NCBI GenBank assembly: GCA_022570795.1
Contig: JAKUDP010000007.1
Location: forward strand, 1,364,001 to 1,428,000
Source: Sphaerulina vaccinii
Lineage: Eukaryota; Ascomycota; Dothideomycetes; Mycosphaerellales; Mycosphaerellaceae
DNA: 64,000 nt
Direction of reading: 5' to 3'
The position numbers and the translations under genes are program-made. Positions 55,087 through 64,000 of this stretch are shown here, piece by piece. The notes under the pieces were generated by a model, which was not told where the DNA came from, did no database searches, and saw only the letters and a list, made by a program, of their open reading frames with translations. Every line of letters begins with the position of its first letter. The first letter of the stretch is position 1.

Positions 55087-56703
55087 ATGATACTCCGGAA
55101 CTCACTGATTGCCCTTGGGGCATTGTGCCTCTCGACAGTGCCAGTTACAGCCATATCATCTTCCGAGATCGCCGCCGATACGCCCGTGTCACAATTGATC
55201 GAGCAGGCTAATGCCAACCTCGCGAGAGGGAAGGCGCAGGATGCCATTGTCTACTTCGATGTAGCCATCCACAAGGACCCGAGCAACTACCTGACTCTCT
55301 TCAAGCGCGGCGCCACATATCTATCGCTTGGCAAGAACCAGCAGGCCAGCAAGGACTTCGATCAAGTGCTGGCTCTCAAGCCGGGCTTCGAGGGTGCGCT
55401 CACACAGCGAGCGAAGATCAGGAGTAGAAACGCGGACTGGGCAGGGGCGAAGCAGGACTATATCTCAGCTAAGAAGCAGGACACGCAGGACTGGAAGGAT
55501 CTGGAAGAGGCGGAGGGCGCTGAGAAGTTGTCGGCAGAGGCAGAGAAGGAGGGCAAGTGGGAGGAATGCGTCGCGCAGGCTAGTACTGCTGTCCTGGTTG
55601 CTGGTACTGCGTTGGAGCTGAGGCAGCGGAGAGCACGATGTCGGTTCGAGCAAGGCCAGGTGATGGAAGCCATTGCGGATCTCAACCACGTCATGCAGAT
55701 CAACCCAGGAAACCCAGAGCCATACCTACAAATGTCGGCCATGTCATTCTACTCTCTCGGCGAGACGGACAAGGGCACAGCTTTGATCTCCAAGTGCCTA
55801 CAGAACGATCCGGATAACAAGGCTTGCTCCAAGCTACGAAAGAGCGAGAAGGCAATTGAACGTACTCTCAAGAAGTTCAACACGTTCAAGGACAAGCGCC
55901 AATTTGCCTCAGCTGTGAAGCTCTTGATCCCAGTGGGAGAAGACCCAGGTCTACTCCAAGAAGTCAAGGACGATGTCAAGACCTGGAAGGAAGCTGGCTA
56001 CGTCCACGCCAATGCGCCGAACCAACTCTATGGCGCCCTTGTCGAAAGTGCCTGCGAAGCCTACACAGAAATGAATAACTTCAAGAAAGCAACACCTTTC
56101 TGTGAGGAAGCTCTTACTTTCAACGACCAGTCTCTACCCGCATTACTCAACAAAGCCCAACGACAAATCGACGCCGAGGACTTCGAACCTGCTCTGAGCA
56201 CCCTCAATCACGCCTCGGAAGTACACGGCCGCACACAGAAGATCCAAGATTTACAGCAGAAAGCCCAGCAACTGCTTAAGAGATCTAAGCAGAAGGACTA
56301 TTACAAAGTTCTCGGCGTCTCACGAGATGCCGATGAGAGGGACATCAAGAAGGCTTTCCGAAAGCTCACGGTCCAACATCACCCTGACAAGGCAGCCAAG
56401 AACGGTGTTACGCAGGAGGAAGCACAGAAGAAGATGTCTGCAATCAACGAAGCGTATGAAGTGCTCAGTGACCCGGAGCTGAAGGAGCGATTCGATCGCG
56501 GAGAAGATCCCAACGATCCTCAAGCTGGAAATGGAGGTAATCCATTTCAGGGCTCGCCCTTTGGCTTCGGACAAGGAGGACAGCCAATCTTCTTCCAACA
56601 GTCAGGAGGAGGCGGACAAAGACAGTTCAAGTTCCAGGCAGGTGGTGGAGGAATGCCGAACTTCGGTGGCGGAGGCTTCCCTGGAGGCTTTCCGTTCGGC
56701 TAG
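55087..56703 (+). CDS. ER-type TPR-DnaJ co-chaperone (DNAJC3/p58IPK-like), 538 aa
   Basis: Intronless. The signal peptide (MILRNSLIALGALCLSTVPVTA) directs it to the ER lumen. A run of TPR repeats (SQLIEQANANLARGKAQDAIVYFDVAI, YLTLFKRGATYLSLGKNQQA, and others to about residue 390) leads into a J-domain (DYYKVLGVSRDADERDIKKAF) with His432-Pro-Asp434 in HHPDKAAK. A Gly/Gln/Phe-rich C-terminus (GGFPGGFPFG) ends the protein. This layout matches fungal DNAJC3 homologues that recruit BiP/Kar2 to misfolded proteins. No HDEL-type retention signal is visible at the C-terminus. Unfolded-protein-response control is likely but not visible in the sequence. Confidence 0.92.
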   Translation: MILRNSLIALGALCLSTVPVTAISSSEIAADTPVSQLIEQANANLARGKAQDAIVYFDVAIHKDPSNYLTLFKRGATYLSLGKNQQASKDFDQVLALKPGFEGALTQRAKIRSRNADWAGAKQDYISAKKQDTQDWKDLEEAEGAEKLSAEAEKEGKWEECVAQASTAVLVAGTALELRQRRARCRFEQGQVMEAIADLNHVMQINPGNPEPYLQMSAMSFYSLGETDKGTALISKCLQNDPDNKACSKLRKSEKAIERTLKKFNTFKDKRQFASAVKLLIPVGEDPGLLQEVKDDVKTWKEAGYVHANAPNQLYGALVESACEAYTEMNNFKKATPFCEEALTFNDQSLPALLNKAQRQIDAEDFEPALSTLNHASEVHGRTQKIQDLQQKAQQLLKRSKQKDYYKVLGVSRDADERDIKKAFRKLTVQHHPDKAAKNGVTQEEAQKKMSAINEAYEVLSDPELKERFDRGEDPNDPQAGNGGNPFQGSPFGFGQGGQPIFFQQSGGGGQRQFKFQAGGGGMPNFGGGGFPGGFPFG

Positions 56704-57123
56704 ATTTGATAAATGGCAACTTGTTTTCTGGCGTTCACATCTCAGGTACTTCCTAGGAAAGGAGGGTATGGTTACAGGTGATACAAAGGCATGCATGGGT
56801 CGGCGTTGTGATGCTGATTCATGTGTGATGGACATAACGAAGTGTATCATTGCTTGGAAGGCAGATCTTGATATCCTGTTCTGTCCTGCAAACGTACAAT
56901 GTTCCATCTCTACAATGCTGCTGGCTCCACAATCCTACATACAGCTAGCACTCATTCACTCCGCTGAAACCAGCGTCGGGTAGGTCTGACCAGCAAACGT
57001 CACTTCCATTCACCTGTTTGTTGACAAAGCTCTTGCGACTCTTCTCTCAGCATCTCCGAACCCTCCACGCCAACACATCCCCAACAACATCACCACTCAT
57101 CCTCTATTTCGAACAGAGACAAT
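56704..57123. other. Intergenic, 420 bp
   Basis: Promoter of the next gene; A/C-rich leader (CAACATCACCACTC) near 57085. No motif assigned. Confidence 0.35.
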
Positions 57124-57763
57124 ATGTCCAAACCCATTACCGTCGAAGATTTCATCTCCGTCCTCACCGACGCCGAACTCAACGAAGCAAGATCTCAACG
57201 CGAGGAATTCGAGCGCACCGACACCGAATTCATCGAAGCAAGATCTCAACGCGAGGAGTTCGAGCGCACTGACACCGAGCTCAACGACGCAAGATCACAA
57301 CGCGACGACTTCGAGTTCGAGGAGGGCAATGCGCGTCATTTGAAGAACTCTGCGGAGATCAGAGAGAATTTCGAACGCGTCATCACCAAGATGGATCAAA
57401 GCTGTCGAACATCGTGTGGCCAGTATCGAAGTAAACGGAGTCATCGACTTCGCCAATTTTGACCGCGCCAGGATCCAACTGGGGTTGAAAAGCTCCGCGG
57501 GCGATGCTAGGGCCAGGGAGGAGGGGATGAAGCTGGAGAAGGTTTTCGCGGACTTCGAGCGAGTGAACCCTGACAGACGACCGGTTGCCATACCAAAGGA
57601 CGAAGAGGACGAGGAACTGTCTGCTAAGCAGCGCAAGAAGAAGCGCGATCGTGATAACAAGAAAGCACGCAAGGCAGGTACGGCTGCAAAGGAGGATGAT
57701 ACTGCTGTTGCGGATGGTGACGCTGCTGTGGATGGCGATGCTGCTACCGATGGTGCTGCTTGA
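57124..57763 (+). CDS. Coiled-coil repeat protein, reading frame interrupted
   Basis: The first frame (57124-57395) encodes MSKPITVEDFISVLTDAE followed by three near-identical 17-residue units (LNEARSQREEFERTDTE), then ENFERVITK. The second frame, offset by one base, continues WIKAVEHRVASIEVNG, then VIDFANFDRARIQLG and runs to 57763 with a basic KKKRDRDNKKARK patch and an Ala/Asp-rich tail. The join at ACCAAG(A)TGG reads smoothly if one A is removed, suggesting a frameshift mutation or sequencing error. An intron 57335-57401 also restores phase but has weak sites and removes good coding sequence. Unknown family. Confidence 0.5.
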
Positions 57764-57922
57764 GACCTAGGTATCTCTGGATGAGCGAGTTTGCCATGAT
57801 ACCAGGAGTGGCGCGAGTGCAGATGAGCAGAACTAGGTCGGCAGAGACACTTTCCAGCAGTGGTGCGGTGCTTGGGATGCGCTGCAATCATTTACATGAC
57901 TAAGACTATAGCTTCACAGCAG

Positions 57923-58722
57923 TTACGAACGGTACGCAGGATGCTGCAATACAGTCTCAACCACATTCGCCTCGCTCGGAATTCTCGCAATCGTATCTCT
58001 CGGTCTCAATCCTCCATCCTCAGTGCCGTCCATGGAGGCGAACTCTGGCTTCTCATGAGCCAAAGGGACAGCTTTCTCAACATGCAATACATCGTCCGGC
58101 GTGCCCTGCTCCCTTGGGTCCATACCTTGATCAGTGCCCTCGCCCTTGAGATATGTGAGTCGCGAGTCTGAACGACTTGACGAGATTGATCCTTTCAAGC
58201 TAGACCACTGCTTCTCGAGGCCAAATTTGTAGAGTCGATGAAGGAAGCCAGCCATTGCAGGTGTACAGCAACATATCATACAGGTATAGACTTCGACAAG
58301 AGACCATAAGCCAGGCTGAGCAAAGTCCCATGTCGGATTGTGTGAGTTGTTGAGCGAGAAGAGATGGGTCAAGCGAATGATACTGCATGCTGTTACACCG
58401 AAGCCAATAAGGAAACAGGAACATATGCTGTGAGTTGTTAGCATAAGTACTTGAGGTGGACCTGATGGATGACCACGTACCCAATCTTCTTATGAAGAGG
58501 TACGTCGAGTCCAATAAAACGTGGAATCGGGACCAGCAAGACGATCACATCGAATGCGATGTTGATGCCACTGATCGCGAAGGCCAAAGCGACGCGATTG
58601 GTGCAGGTCCCTGTTGTATCTGGTAGAACTTGTCTCCAAGCGTAATGTGAGGTACACATACTTGCTCCTAGTGTCGTTTTCAATGAACATCTATGGTCTA
58701 GTGGAATGGCCGTAAGTCGCAC
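57923..58722 (-). pseudogene. 5'-truncated rhodopsin/SAT4-type seven-helix membrane protein fragment
   Basis: Model is complement(join(57923..58427, 58481..58722)). Joined across a 53-bp intron (GTACGT..CACAG) it reads ACGVALAF-type helices: NRVALAFAISGINIAFDVIVLLVPIP and KKIGICSCFLIGFGVTACSIIRL, then WSLVEVYTCMICCCTPAMAG and a cytosolic Ser/Arg-rich tail. This is the C-terminal half of the fungal rhodopsin-like (SAT4, PF20684) family, related to PTH11-type receptors. The expected N-terminal three to four helices (about 140 residues) are missing: upstream sequence to 58916 encodes nothing similar and the next gene begins its 3' end there. Probably a remnant; expression not excluded. Confidence 0.65.
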
Positions 58723-58916
58723 CTACCATAGTGTGCCAGCTTAGAACATAACCTAACAACCGCTATAGCAGGCCATTGTGGCCTCTTGAAGGCGTTTTCG
58801 AGGGCAGATTGACCATCAGTTAGTAGTGTTTATTTTTTGTCTTTTTACGACAGGCTCGAGAGGTCATCAGAATAGATTGTATCCTAGGATTCGTCTTCGA
58901 GTGCACATATTGACAT

Positions 58917-60272
58917 CTAGTCCCATGCTTCGACTGCCTTCTCAATAATGGGCCTGATGACTTTCCGTCCAGCATCTTCGCGTTCGTGTGTCCATACCAT
59001 TTGTCTCTTTCCAAGCTCGTTCGCACGATGCCAGGGCTTAGCCTTGAGAGTCGGCTCTTCTTCAATTGCCTTCGAAACAGTACGGAAGAGGTCATCAGCC
59101 TGGTCTTCGTCGATTCGGACATCACTTCGCACACAGAGCACAATCTCTCGAATCTTTTGCTTCTTCCCATGCTTGTCCTTGACCTTGTACTTGTTCAGGG
59201 CAACACTGATATCCATTCCCACTTGAGCTGTCCAGGCTGCCTCTATCGCAAACCAGTTGAACAGGGCTTCGAATTCAGTCTTCTCGATCTGCTCGTCCAG
59301 AGAAAAGGGAATCGAGGCAAACCCCAGACTCACAGTCGGCGTCCGCGGCGATGGAGTATCAACAAGATCGCCTTTGTAGTCTCTTCGTAGTAGATCACGA
59401 ACACTGAGTGCATCGAGATCCTTCTTCGCTTCTTTCAGCTCATCGGCAAGACTTTGCATCTGTTCGTCTAAGTCGCGTTTGTGCCAGTTGCTGCGCTTCA
59501 ACACACGCTTGGCAGTCTTGCGATCCTCGCCCGTGGCTTCCTCCAGTCCTTTGGAGTCAATCGTGACAGCGCCGAGAATAAGTTCCAGAAGCTCATGTGG
59601 CATGTGGTATTCTTCGGGAAGTTCTTCCAGCTCGTCGAGCATTTGACGAGCTACCAAGGTCGTGCAGCTCGCAACCTTTTCGAAAATGCGAGGCGAGGCA
59701 TCGGGTCCAGCGCCACTGTCAACGTGATGATCGAATATGGACAAAATCGGTGCTTTGGCCCATTTTCGTAGCGGTAAAGGATGGTCTACCAGTACGATGC
59801 CCTTGATGTCGCGGGCCAATGTCTCTGGATCTTCTGGTAGTTCATCAATCGTGAGAAGGTCACTGTGACCAGTGCTCATCTGCGATTTGTGGAGTGCCAG
59901 CTTATTCTCCGGTCGCAGATCGAGGGCATCTGTAGGTGTTTGCAGTAACGCGATGGCCTTGACAGGATGAGAAGTGTTCTGTGTGGAGTGCTCCAGGTGG
60001 TATGCCCATGTCAAGGCTGCGGTCATGGAATCGAGGTCGCCACCTTCGTTGCCTTGCACGAAGATCCACTCGTTCGATTTTCCAGCTTGCCAGTCGATCA
60101 AAAACTGCTTCTTGGTCGCACGACTCCATTCGCTGAAGTGCCCAACGCCAGTCTCTATGCCATTGTATGGCCTGACGGGTGTTGGCTTCAAGATTGCTTG
60201 TCCGTTTCTCGAGGCCAGAGCACACGTCGCCGCAGCGAGGAGGCTACCCACGATAGTTCTCTGAGCACGCAT
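58917..60272 (-). CDS. PPX1: DHH/DHHA2 exopolyphosphatase (PPX1-like) with signal-like N-terminus, 451 aa
   Basis: Starts at ATG 60272 (MRAQRTIVGSLLAAATCALA); the frame is open further upstream but without ATG. DHH superfamily motifs are in order: GNEGGDLDSM (motif I), IVLVDHPLP (motif II), IFDHHVDSG (motif III), SCTTLVARQML (motif IV), then a DHHA2 C-terminal domain (VSLGFASIPFSLDEQI; DRKTAKRVL). Yeast Ppx1 hydrolyses inorganic polyphosphate from the ends; related prune proteins are cyclic-nucleotide or short-chain phosphatases. The hydrophobic N-terminus suggests entry into the secretory pathway or vacuole, unlike cytosolic Ppx1; this is inference. No internal introns seen. Confidence 0.88.
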   Translation of the reverse strand: MRAQRTIVGSLLAAATCALASRNGQAILKPTPVRPYNGIETGVGHFSEWSRATKKQFLIDWQAGKSNEWIFVQGNEGGDLDSMTAALTWAYHLEHSTQNTSHPVKAIALLQTPTDALDLRPENKLALHKSQMSTGHSDLLTIDELPEDPETLARDIKGIVLVDHPLPLRKWAKAPILSIFDHHVDSGAGPDASPRIFEKVASCTTLVARQMLDELEELPEEYHMPHELLELILGAVTIDSKGLEEATGEDRKTAKRVLKRSNWHKRDLDEQMQSLADELKEAKKDLDALSVRDLLRRDYKGDLVDTPSPRTPTVSLGFASIPFSLDEQIEKTEFEALFNWFAIEAAWTAQVGMDISVALNKYKVKDKHGKKQKIREIVLCVRSDVRIDEDQADDLFRTVSKAIEEEPTLKAKPWHRANELGKRQMVWTHEREDAGRKVIRPIIEKAVEAWD

Positions 60273-60435
60273 TATAGCTATGCTCGTAGATAATGATGAA
60301 GCATTGGAAAGGAGTGTCCGGAACGATGGAAACAAGTTCCAAGAGATGACAAGAATTGTGGCTGCGATTTCCGCGGAGAGATGACGCGCTTGGGCTACGG
60401 TGAACCATTCCTACATTTGGACTAAAACTATCCTG

Positions 60436-60652
60436 CAGGGCTAAGGAAAGTGATCGTTGCCGCCTCTCCACTTGTCGGCATTGTCTACGCCGCTCGAAGC
60501 AGAGCTGCATCGCTCACATATTTCATTATGCGAATGGAGAATGGACAAAATATTGAGGCATAAGGTCGACGTCTCTCGGATTGTTGCTGCAGTCTATGCA
60601 GCTCGGATCAAAGACAGCGAATGCCGGCGACCTTCATTTTCCTCGAGCCTTG
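60436..60652 (+). mobile_element. MITE-like element, copy 3 (217 bp)
   Basis: Starts CAGGGCTAAGGAAAGTG and ends TTTTCCTCGAGCCTTG, inverted-repeat ends as in the other copies, with internal TCTATGCAGCT and AAAGACAGCGAATGCCGG. Sits between the exopolyphosphatase start and the 3' end of the next secreted-protein gene. Substitutions between copies suggest age or RIP mutation. Target duplication not visible. Confidence 0.65.
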
Positions 60653-60740
60653 CTGCCACAATACGTTCCAAAAGTATTCTCAGCATTCTATGTCCTTACA
60701 GTCTCTCCTCGGGCCCAAGCACCTCGCTCTCGTGCCCCAT

Positions 60741-61535
60741 CTAGCCAAGTCCAGCGCACACCACACTGATCAGACCAAAGAAGGGCGCCAGTTGCGGCAC
60801 AAGACCGCCTGCAGCATTGATAGCATTTACAGCATCACCGCATCCAGGACTCGATGCTACTCTCGAAATCCTCACAGTCATGAACTGCCCAGAGTTCGCA
60901 CCACCGAAGATGTTCGCATTCAAGAAATCTACAGCCTTCGTATCCTTGTTTCTCTGCAGTTGCTGTCCACCTGGAATACCTGGAGATGGGCCAGGAGTAG
61001 TGATGACCTCTGCAGACTCTTCGATAGTCTGTGTTCTGAAGAAAGCTTCGCGTAGTAGGGAGACGAAGTTATCTCTCGCTTCTGAGCCGGCGAATTGACC
61101 GTCGACGCTGAGCTGGTAGTTTCCAGCTGTCACTGGACTATTGCCATCGCATGTGCTGGCTGGGGACTGTTAGCGATCTTATGATAACAGGCAGATGAGG
61201 AACGTACTGAGACATGCTTCCAGAATCCTGTCCCAGAGCTCGTTGAAGCTGGCATCAGGAGGAGTGCCATCCTGAAAAGCGATGGTCCTCTGTTCGACTT
61301 GGTCGTTGCCGGCTTCGACTCTTGTCTCGCCGCCGTCTTGTCGTCGGCCGAGTGCGGGGACAGTCGTGTTGCTGACCAGGCGCTGAATTTTGTAGCCAAA
61401 GACTTCGACATCGACGCACTCTCCGTAGTCTTCGCAACGTGGAGCACCGAATGGCGTGGGAGCCGGTACTGCGAGGGCTGTGCTGGTTGCTAGCCCTGCG
61501 ACTAGGCATATCTTTGCAAGTGTGTTGGGTGCCAT
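60741..61535 (-). CDS. Secreted protein of unknown function, two exons, 248 aa
   Basis: Model is complement(join(60741..61159, 61208..61535)); the acceptor at CCCCAG (61160-61162) is the one that keeps frame. Signal peptide MAPNTLAKICLVAGLATSTALA. The mature protein contains CEDYGECVDVEVFGYKIQRLV, an RR dibasic site (ALGRRQDGG) that may be Kex2-processed, TSTCDGN, and a C-terminal VVCAGLG. Moderately cysteine-poor (about six). The N-terminal 100 residues and the C-terminal 140 could be separate modules. No domain recognised. Likely extracellular or wall-associated. Confidence 0.75.
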
Positions 61536-61615
61536 TTCGAAAGATGCTGGAGTCCTGATCTTGGAGTGGATGGATGCTGCTGAGCTGGGAATCTCTCTCT
61601 CGCAGAGAACAGCAC

Positions 61616-61622
61616 TTATATA
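61616..61622 (-). promoter_or_regulatory. TATA box of the secreted-protein gene
   Basis: TATATAA on the minus strand, 81 bp before the start codon at 61535; position and sequence are typical of a core promoter. Confidence 0.55.
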
Positions 61623-61623
61623 G

Positions 61624-62564
61624 CCGATGTCACATCACTCGACTGCTTCACACTTCATCATGGTCGTCATAGCATCCAAAGATTGTGCCTTGCAACATCG
61701 GTTGTCGTCGTTTCAAGGAGCAGTATCTTGGGCGGATTACTTGATGAAGAAAGTGACAGACACTGCCAACACTCCACATTGCAATCGCCCAGGCACGATG
61801 TTGCCTGCGCATTCGTACAGGACCCATAGCATATGCGTATGACTTATGGCGCATCCTACGCCGAGAGATTAGATTGATAAGATGGAAGTGATCTTCATAT
61901 GACAGTGGTTCCCTCGCTTATGGTGCCCACAGCAGCACGCCTGCCCAGACGGAAGAGCCACATATAGATAGTTTGGATTGGTTTTCATGCAGTTCTGTCG
62001 ATCGCTTCAGGAACACGACACCGCAGCATGATGTACGTATTCTGCGCCGCTGGTGGAGTGTATCTCTGAGAAGTCGACCGAGTCTCCGGATTCGACTGGA
62101 TCCGCATCTGGTGCCACAGCGTGAGTTGGATCGCGGAAGTCTGGCTTGCGAGGTTCGTCGTGATCACTTGAAAGATGCCACGTTTTTGCTGAGAATGTTT
62201 GGCAGGCTAGTGACAAGCACATCCTTTGTGGACGCCTTGTTTCTTGGCATTTGTTAGTTGTCTCCAGTATGATGCGCAACAGATCCTCGCGCTGCGTTCG
62301 GAGCTCTGGTAGCTTGGTTCAACCAGTTCCTGCGAGAGAGATCAGCCTTGGACCGTGACTAAGCAACGTTTGTGTGAGCAATTCTCGCGACAGGCAGAGA
62401 AAAAGGGTAATTCCGTGCTCTGCTCCAGACTCATCTCCGCCAAAGCGCAGCTACCACGCCATTGTATGTCCAGCCGGAGCGCAGCGCTATTGATCGGACT
62501 TCTCTGAGAGCGCGAGGATGAGGAGTGCTCACACCAATTTGATCAACATTTTCCATTGCAGCAG
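61624..62564. other. Intergenic, about 940 bp
   Basis: No supported gene; short frames only (for example 62007-62279 minus). No repeat copy of the MITE family found here. Confidence 0.4.
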
Positions 62565-63143
62565 CTATGTAACGCCTCTCGCGGCGAGGAGCTTAGCATA
62601 ACGCATCGCCTCCCGGACGATGGTGGCTCCTACACAAACGACTTCGCAACGACCCTCGATACCGTAGTCGTTGGGTGTGCTTGCAGAGAACGATTGCTCT
62701 TCAGCAGTCAGGTCAACCGCTGTGTCGACTGAGTTCGCTGGTGATCCAGAAGACACGGACTCGGGGATAGGCCACAGCGCTGTGTCTCCAGTGTGCTCTA
62801 TGCGGAGATCGAAGTGGAAGTTCGTGATCAACTCTAAGCGTGCCTTGAGCTCTTCAAGGATTTGTCTGCCTAGCGGGAAGAGACTGGTGTCGACATGCAC
62901 AGAAAGGATGTGGTCATCTATGCTGCTGTCGGGCGTGGCCTCGTTGAAGGCGGATGTGGTGTCCGGTTGAGCGAACGACGTCGTGTGTGTGGTGTTGCCC
63001 ATAGCAGTTGGTCTAGAGGCCATGGCGAGTGAGCCATGACTGCTTGAGTGGTACACAGATGGCGAAGAAGTCATCAAGCGGAGCATCTTTCTTCTCGCCA
63101 CACCGGCGGACAATGCTGTATGCCTTGGCAAGAAGTGCAGCAT
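62565..63143 (-). CDS. Small hypothetical protein, up to 192 aa
   Basis: Open frame with a possible ATG at 63143 (MLHFLPRHTALS) and a more likely one at about 63074 (MTSSPSVYHSSSHGS). Ser/Thr-rich N-terminus, then a compact region (DDHILSVHVDTSLFPLGRQILEELKARLELITNFHFDLRIEH) and a C-terminal ATIVREAMRYAKLLAARG helix. Unknown family. It lies directly downstream of the GGQ factor gene on the same strand (88 bp from that stop), and could even contribute an exon of a longer transcript. Low confidence. Confidence 0.4.
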   Translation of the reverse strand: MLHFLPRHTALSAGVARRKMLRLMTSSPSVYHSSSHGSLAMASRPTAMGNTTHTTSFAQPDTTSAFNEATPDSSIDDHILSVHVDTSLFPLGRQILEELKARLELITNFHFDLRIEHTGDTALWPIPESVSSGSPANSVDTAVDLTAEEQSFSASTPNDYGIEGRCEVVCVGATIVREAMRYAKLLAARGVT

Positions 63144-63230
63144 CTCCAATAACACAGTCCGCTGGAATGGAGCTGCCGAAGCGCTCAAGGGCTCAGAAGG
63201 CCGGTCTGATTGGAAATGTCGAGGCAGGCC

Positions 63231-63874
63231 TCAGTCATCTCCACCTCGCCCTCCACCTCTGCGCGCACTCTTCTTCTTGCTGTGGAACTCCTTCATCTTG
63301 CGCCTCCCAGCTGCCTCAGCCTTCTGCAGCGCTTCCACGCGCTTTAACTGCTCAGGACTGGTCTCGCCCGGCACTGTCTGGCGCCCGGCTTGCACGATCA
63401 GCTCGTGCAACTTGCGAAAGCAGGCATTGACATTGTCGTTCTGCTTTCGTGAGTCATCTGCCTGTATGACGATGTCGTTCGACTTGGCGGCATGGTATCG
63501 GCTGGTCTCGATGGGTCCATGTAGCAGTTTCGGTACTTGTTGTAGGAGAGGAGACATGGGAATTCGTAATGTCGCTTTTGACGAGACTCTGTGAGATGAG
63601 AGGTCAGTCATGCGTGTTATTGACATCGGATGCGGATTCCGACTCACTTGTTCACATTCTGACCACCAGGACCAGATGACCGTGAGAAGCTCACTTCGCA
63701 GATGTCTCGTGGTATCGTTTCTGGGTCAAGCTTCGCCAGCCATTGGCGGGCAGCCTGCAGTTCCGCCTCATCGACATCGCCACCGTGCCTGACAGCATAG
63801 TGTCTTGTGAGACATGGCGCGAGCCTCGAAGTTGAAGTGATCGATGGAAGTGGCCGTCGCAGGAGAAGTGCCAT
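63231..63874 (-). CDS. Mitochondrial GGQ peptidyl-tRNA hydrolase (ICT1/Pth4-like), two exons, 194 aa
   Basis: Model is complement(join(63231..63588, 63648..63874)), 59-bp intron, phase 2. A short mitochondrial presequence (MALLLRRPLPSITSTSRLAP) precedes the catalytic core with SRSSGPGGQNVNK (Gly70-Gly71-Gln72). Exon 2 continues SSKATLRIPMS and ends in a Lys/Arg-rich tail (MKEFHSKKKSARRGGGRGG) used by this class to enter the empty mRNA channel of stalled ribosomes. It releases nascent chains from stalled mitochondrial ribosomes, codon-independently. Family: class I release-factor domain (PF00472). Length fits ICT1/Pth4 rather than mRF1. The gene ends 120 bp before the window's right edge region. 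Confidence 0.92.
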
Positions 63875-64000
63875 GAGAAGACAGAATTGAAGAAGTGTCA
63901 ACGCGAATATGTCGCGCTTATAAGGTTTGCGCTATAAGCGGACGATGCCGCGATAGAAGAAACGAGGAAGGCACGATCAAAATATATCCTTCTCACTTCA

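Noticed and set aside
1..64000. tRNA, rRNA or CRISPR features
   Set aside because: No cloverleaf with a T-loop GGTTCGAATCC-type box and acceptor stem, no regularly spaced repeats; CRISPR is not expected in a fungal nuclear genome.

Overview
The window is nuclear DNA from a filamentous ascomycete (Pezizomycotina), most likely a Dothideomycete. The evidence is short spliceosomal introns (mostly 46-70 bp, GT..AG), a divergent H2A/H2B pair, a fused BioD-BioA protein, ATG4, KEL3 and SQS1 orthologues, and many small secreted proteins. The species is inferred only broadly. Most gene models were built by joining open frames at GT..AG sites whose phases agree; where they do not agree, the entry says so.

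Left part (1-27 kb) is mainly housekeeping. It holds an uncharacterised nuclear-type protein, a Ser/Pro/Thr-rich protein, and divergent histone genes H2B and H2A. Next are two biotin genes back to back: the BioD-BioA fusion and a BioF with a peroxisomal-type C-terminus. Then come a complex I LYR subunit divergent from KGD2 (2-oxoglutarate dehydrogenase E2), an FSH1-type serine hydrolase convergent with a prolyl aminopeptidase, KEL3, SQS1 divergent from ATG4, and an unrecognised four-exon gene.

Middle part (27.7-40.8 kb) is the most unusual. A dsRNA-binding-domain protein, a predicted OTT_1508-type nucleic-acid/nucleotide deaminase and a BTB protein lie in a row on the + strand. About 3.5 kb further on, a second BTB gene and a second deaminase lie on the - strand in mirror order. 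Between the two modules are a small SMP-domain protein, an NTF2-like protein and a cysteine-rich secreted protein. A glyoxalase/VOC-domain protein with a very long disordered tail follows.

Right part (42-64 kb) is accessory in flavour. It contains a giant multi-pass DUF3433 membrane protein, secreted cysteine-rich and GPI-like proteins (one apparently frameshifted), and a GH18 chitinase. It also has an ER TPR-DnaJ co-chaperone, a frameshifted coiled-coil repeat gene, a 5'-truncated rhodopsin/SAT4-type receptor fragment, an exopolyphosphatase with a signal-like N-terminus, another secreted protein and a mitochondrial GGQ release factor. Three diverged copies of a 203-226 bp element with terminal inverted repeats (a MITE-like family I do not recognise) are dispersed here, two of them flanking the chitinase gene in direct orientation.

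No rRNA, tRNA or CRISPR array could be supported.
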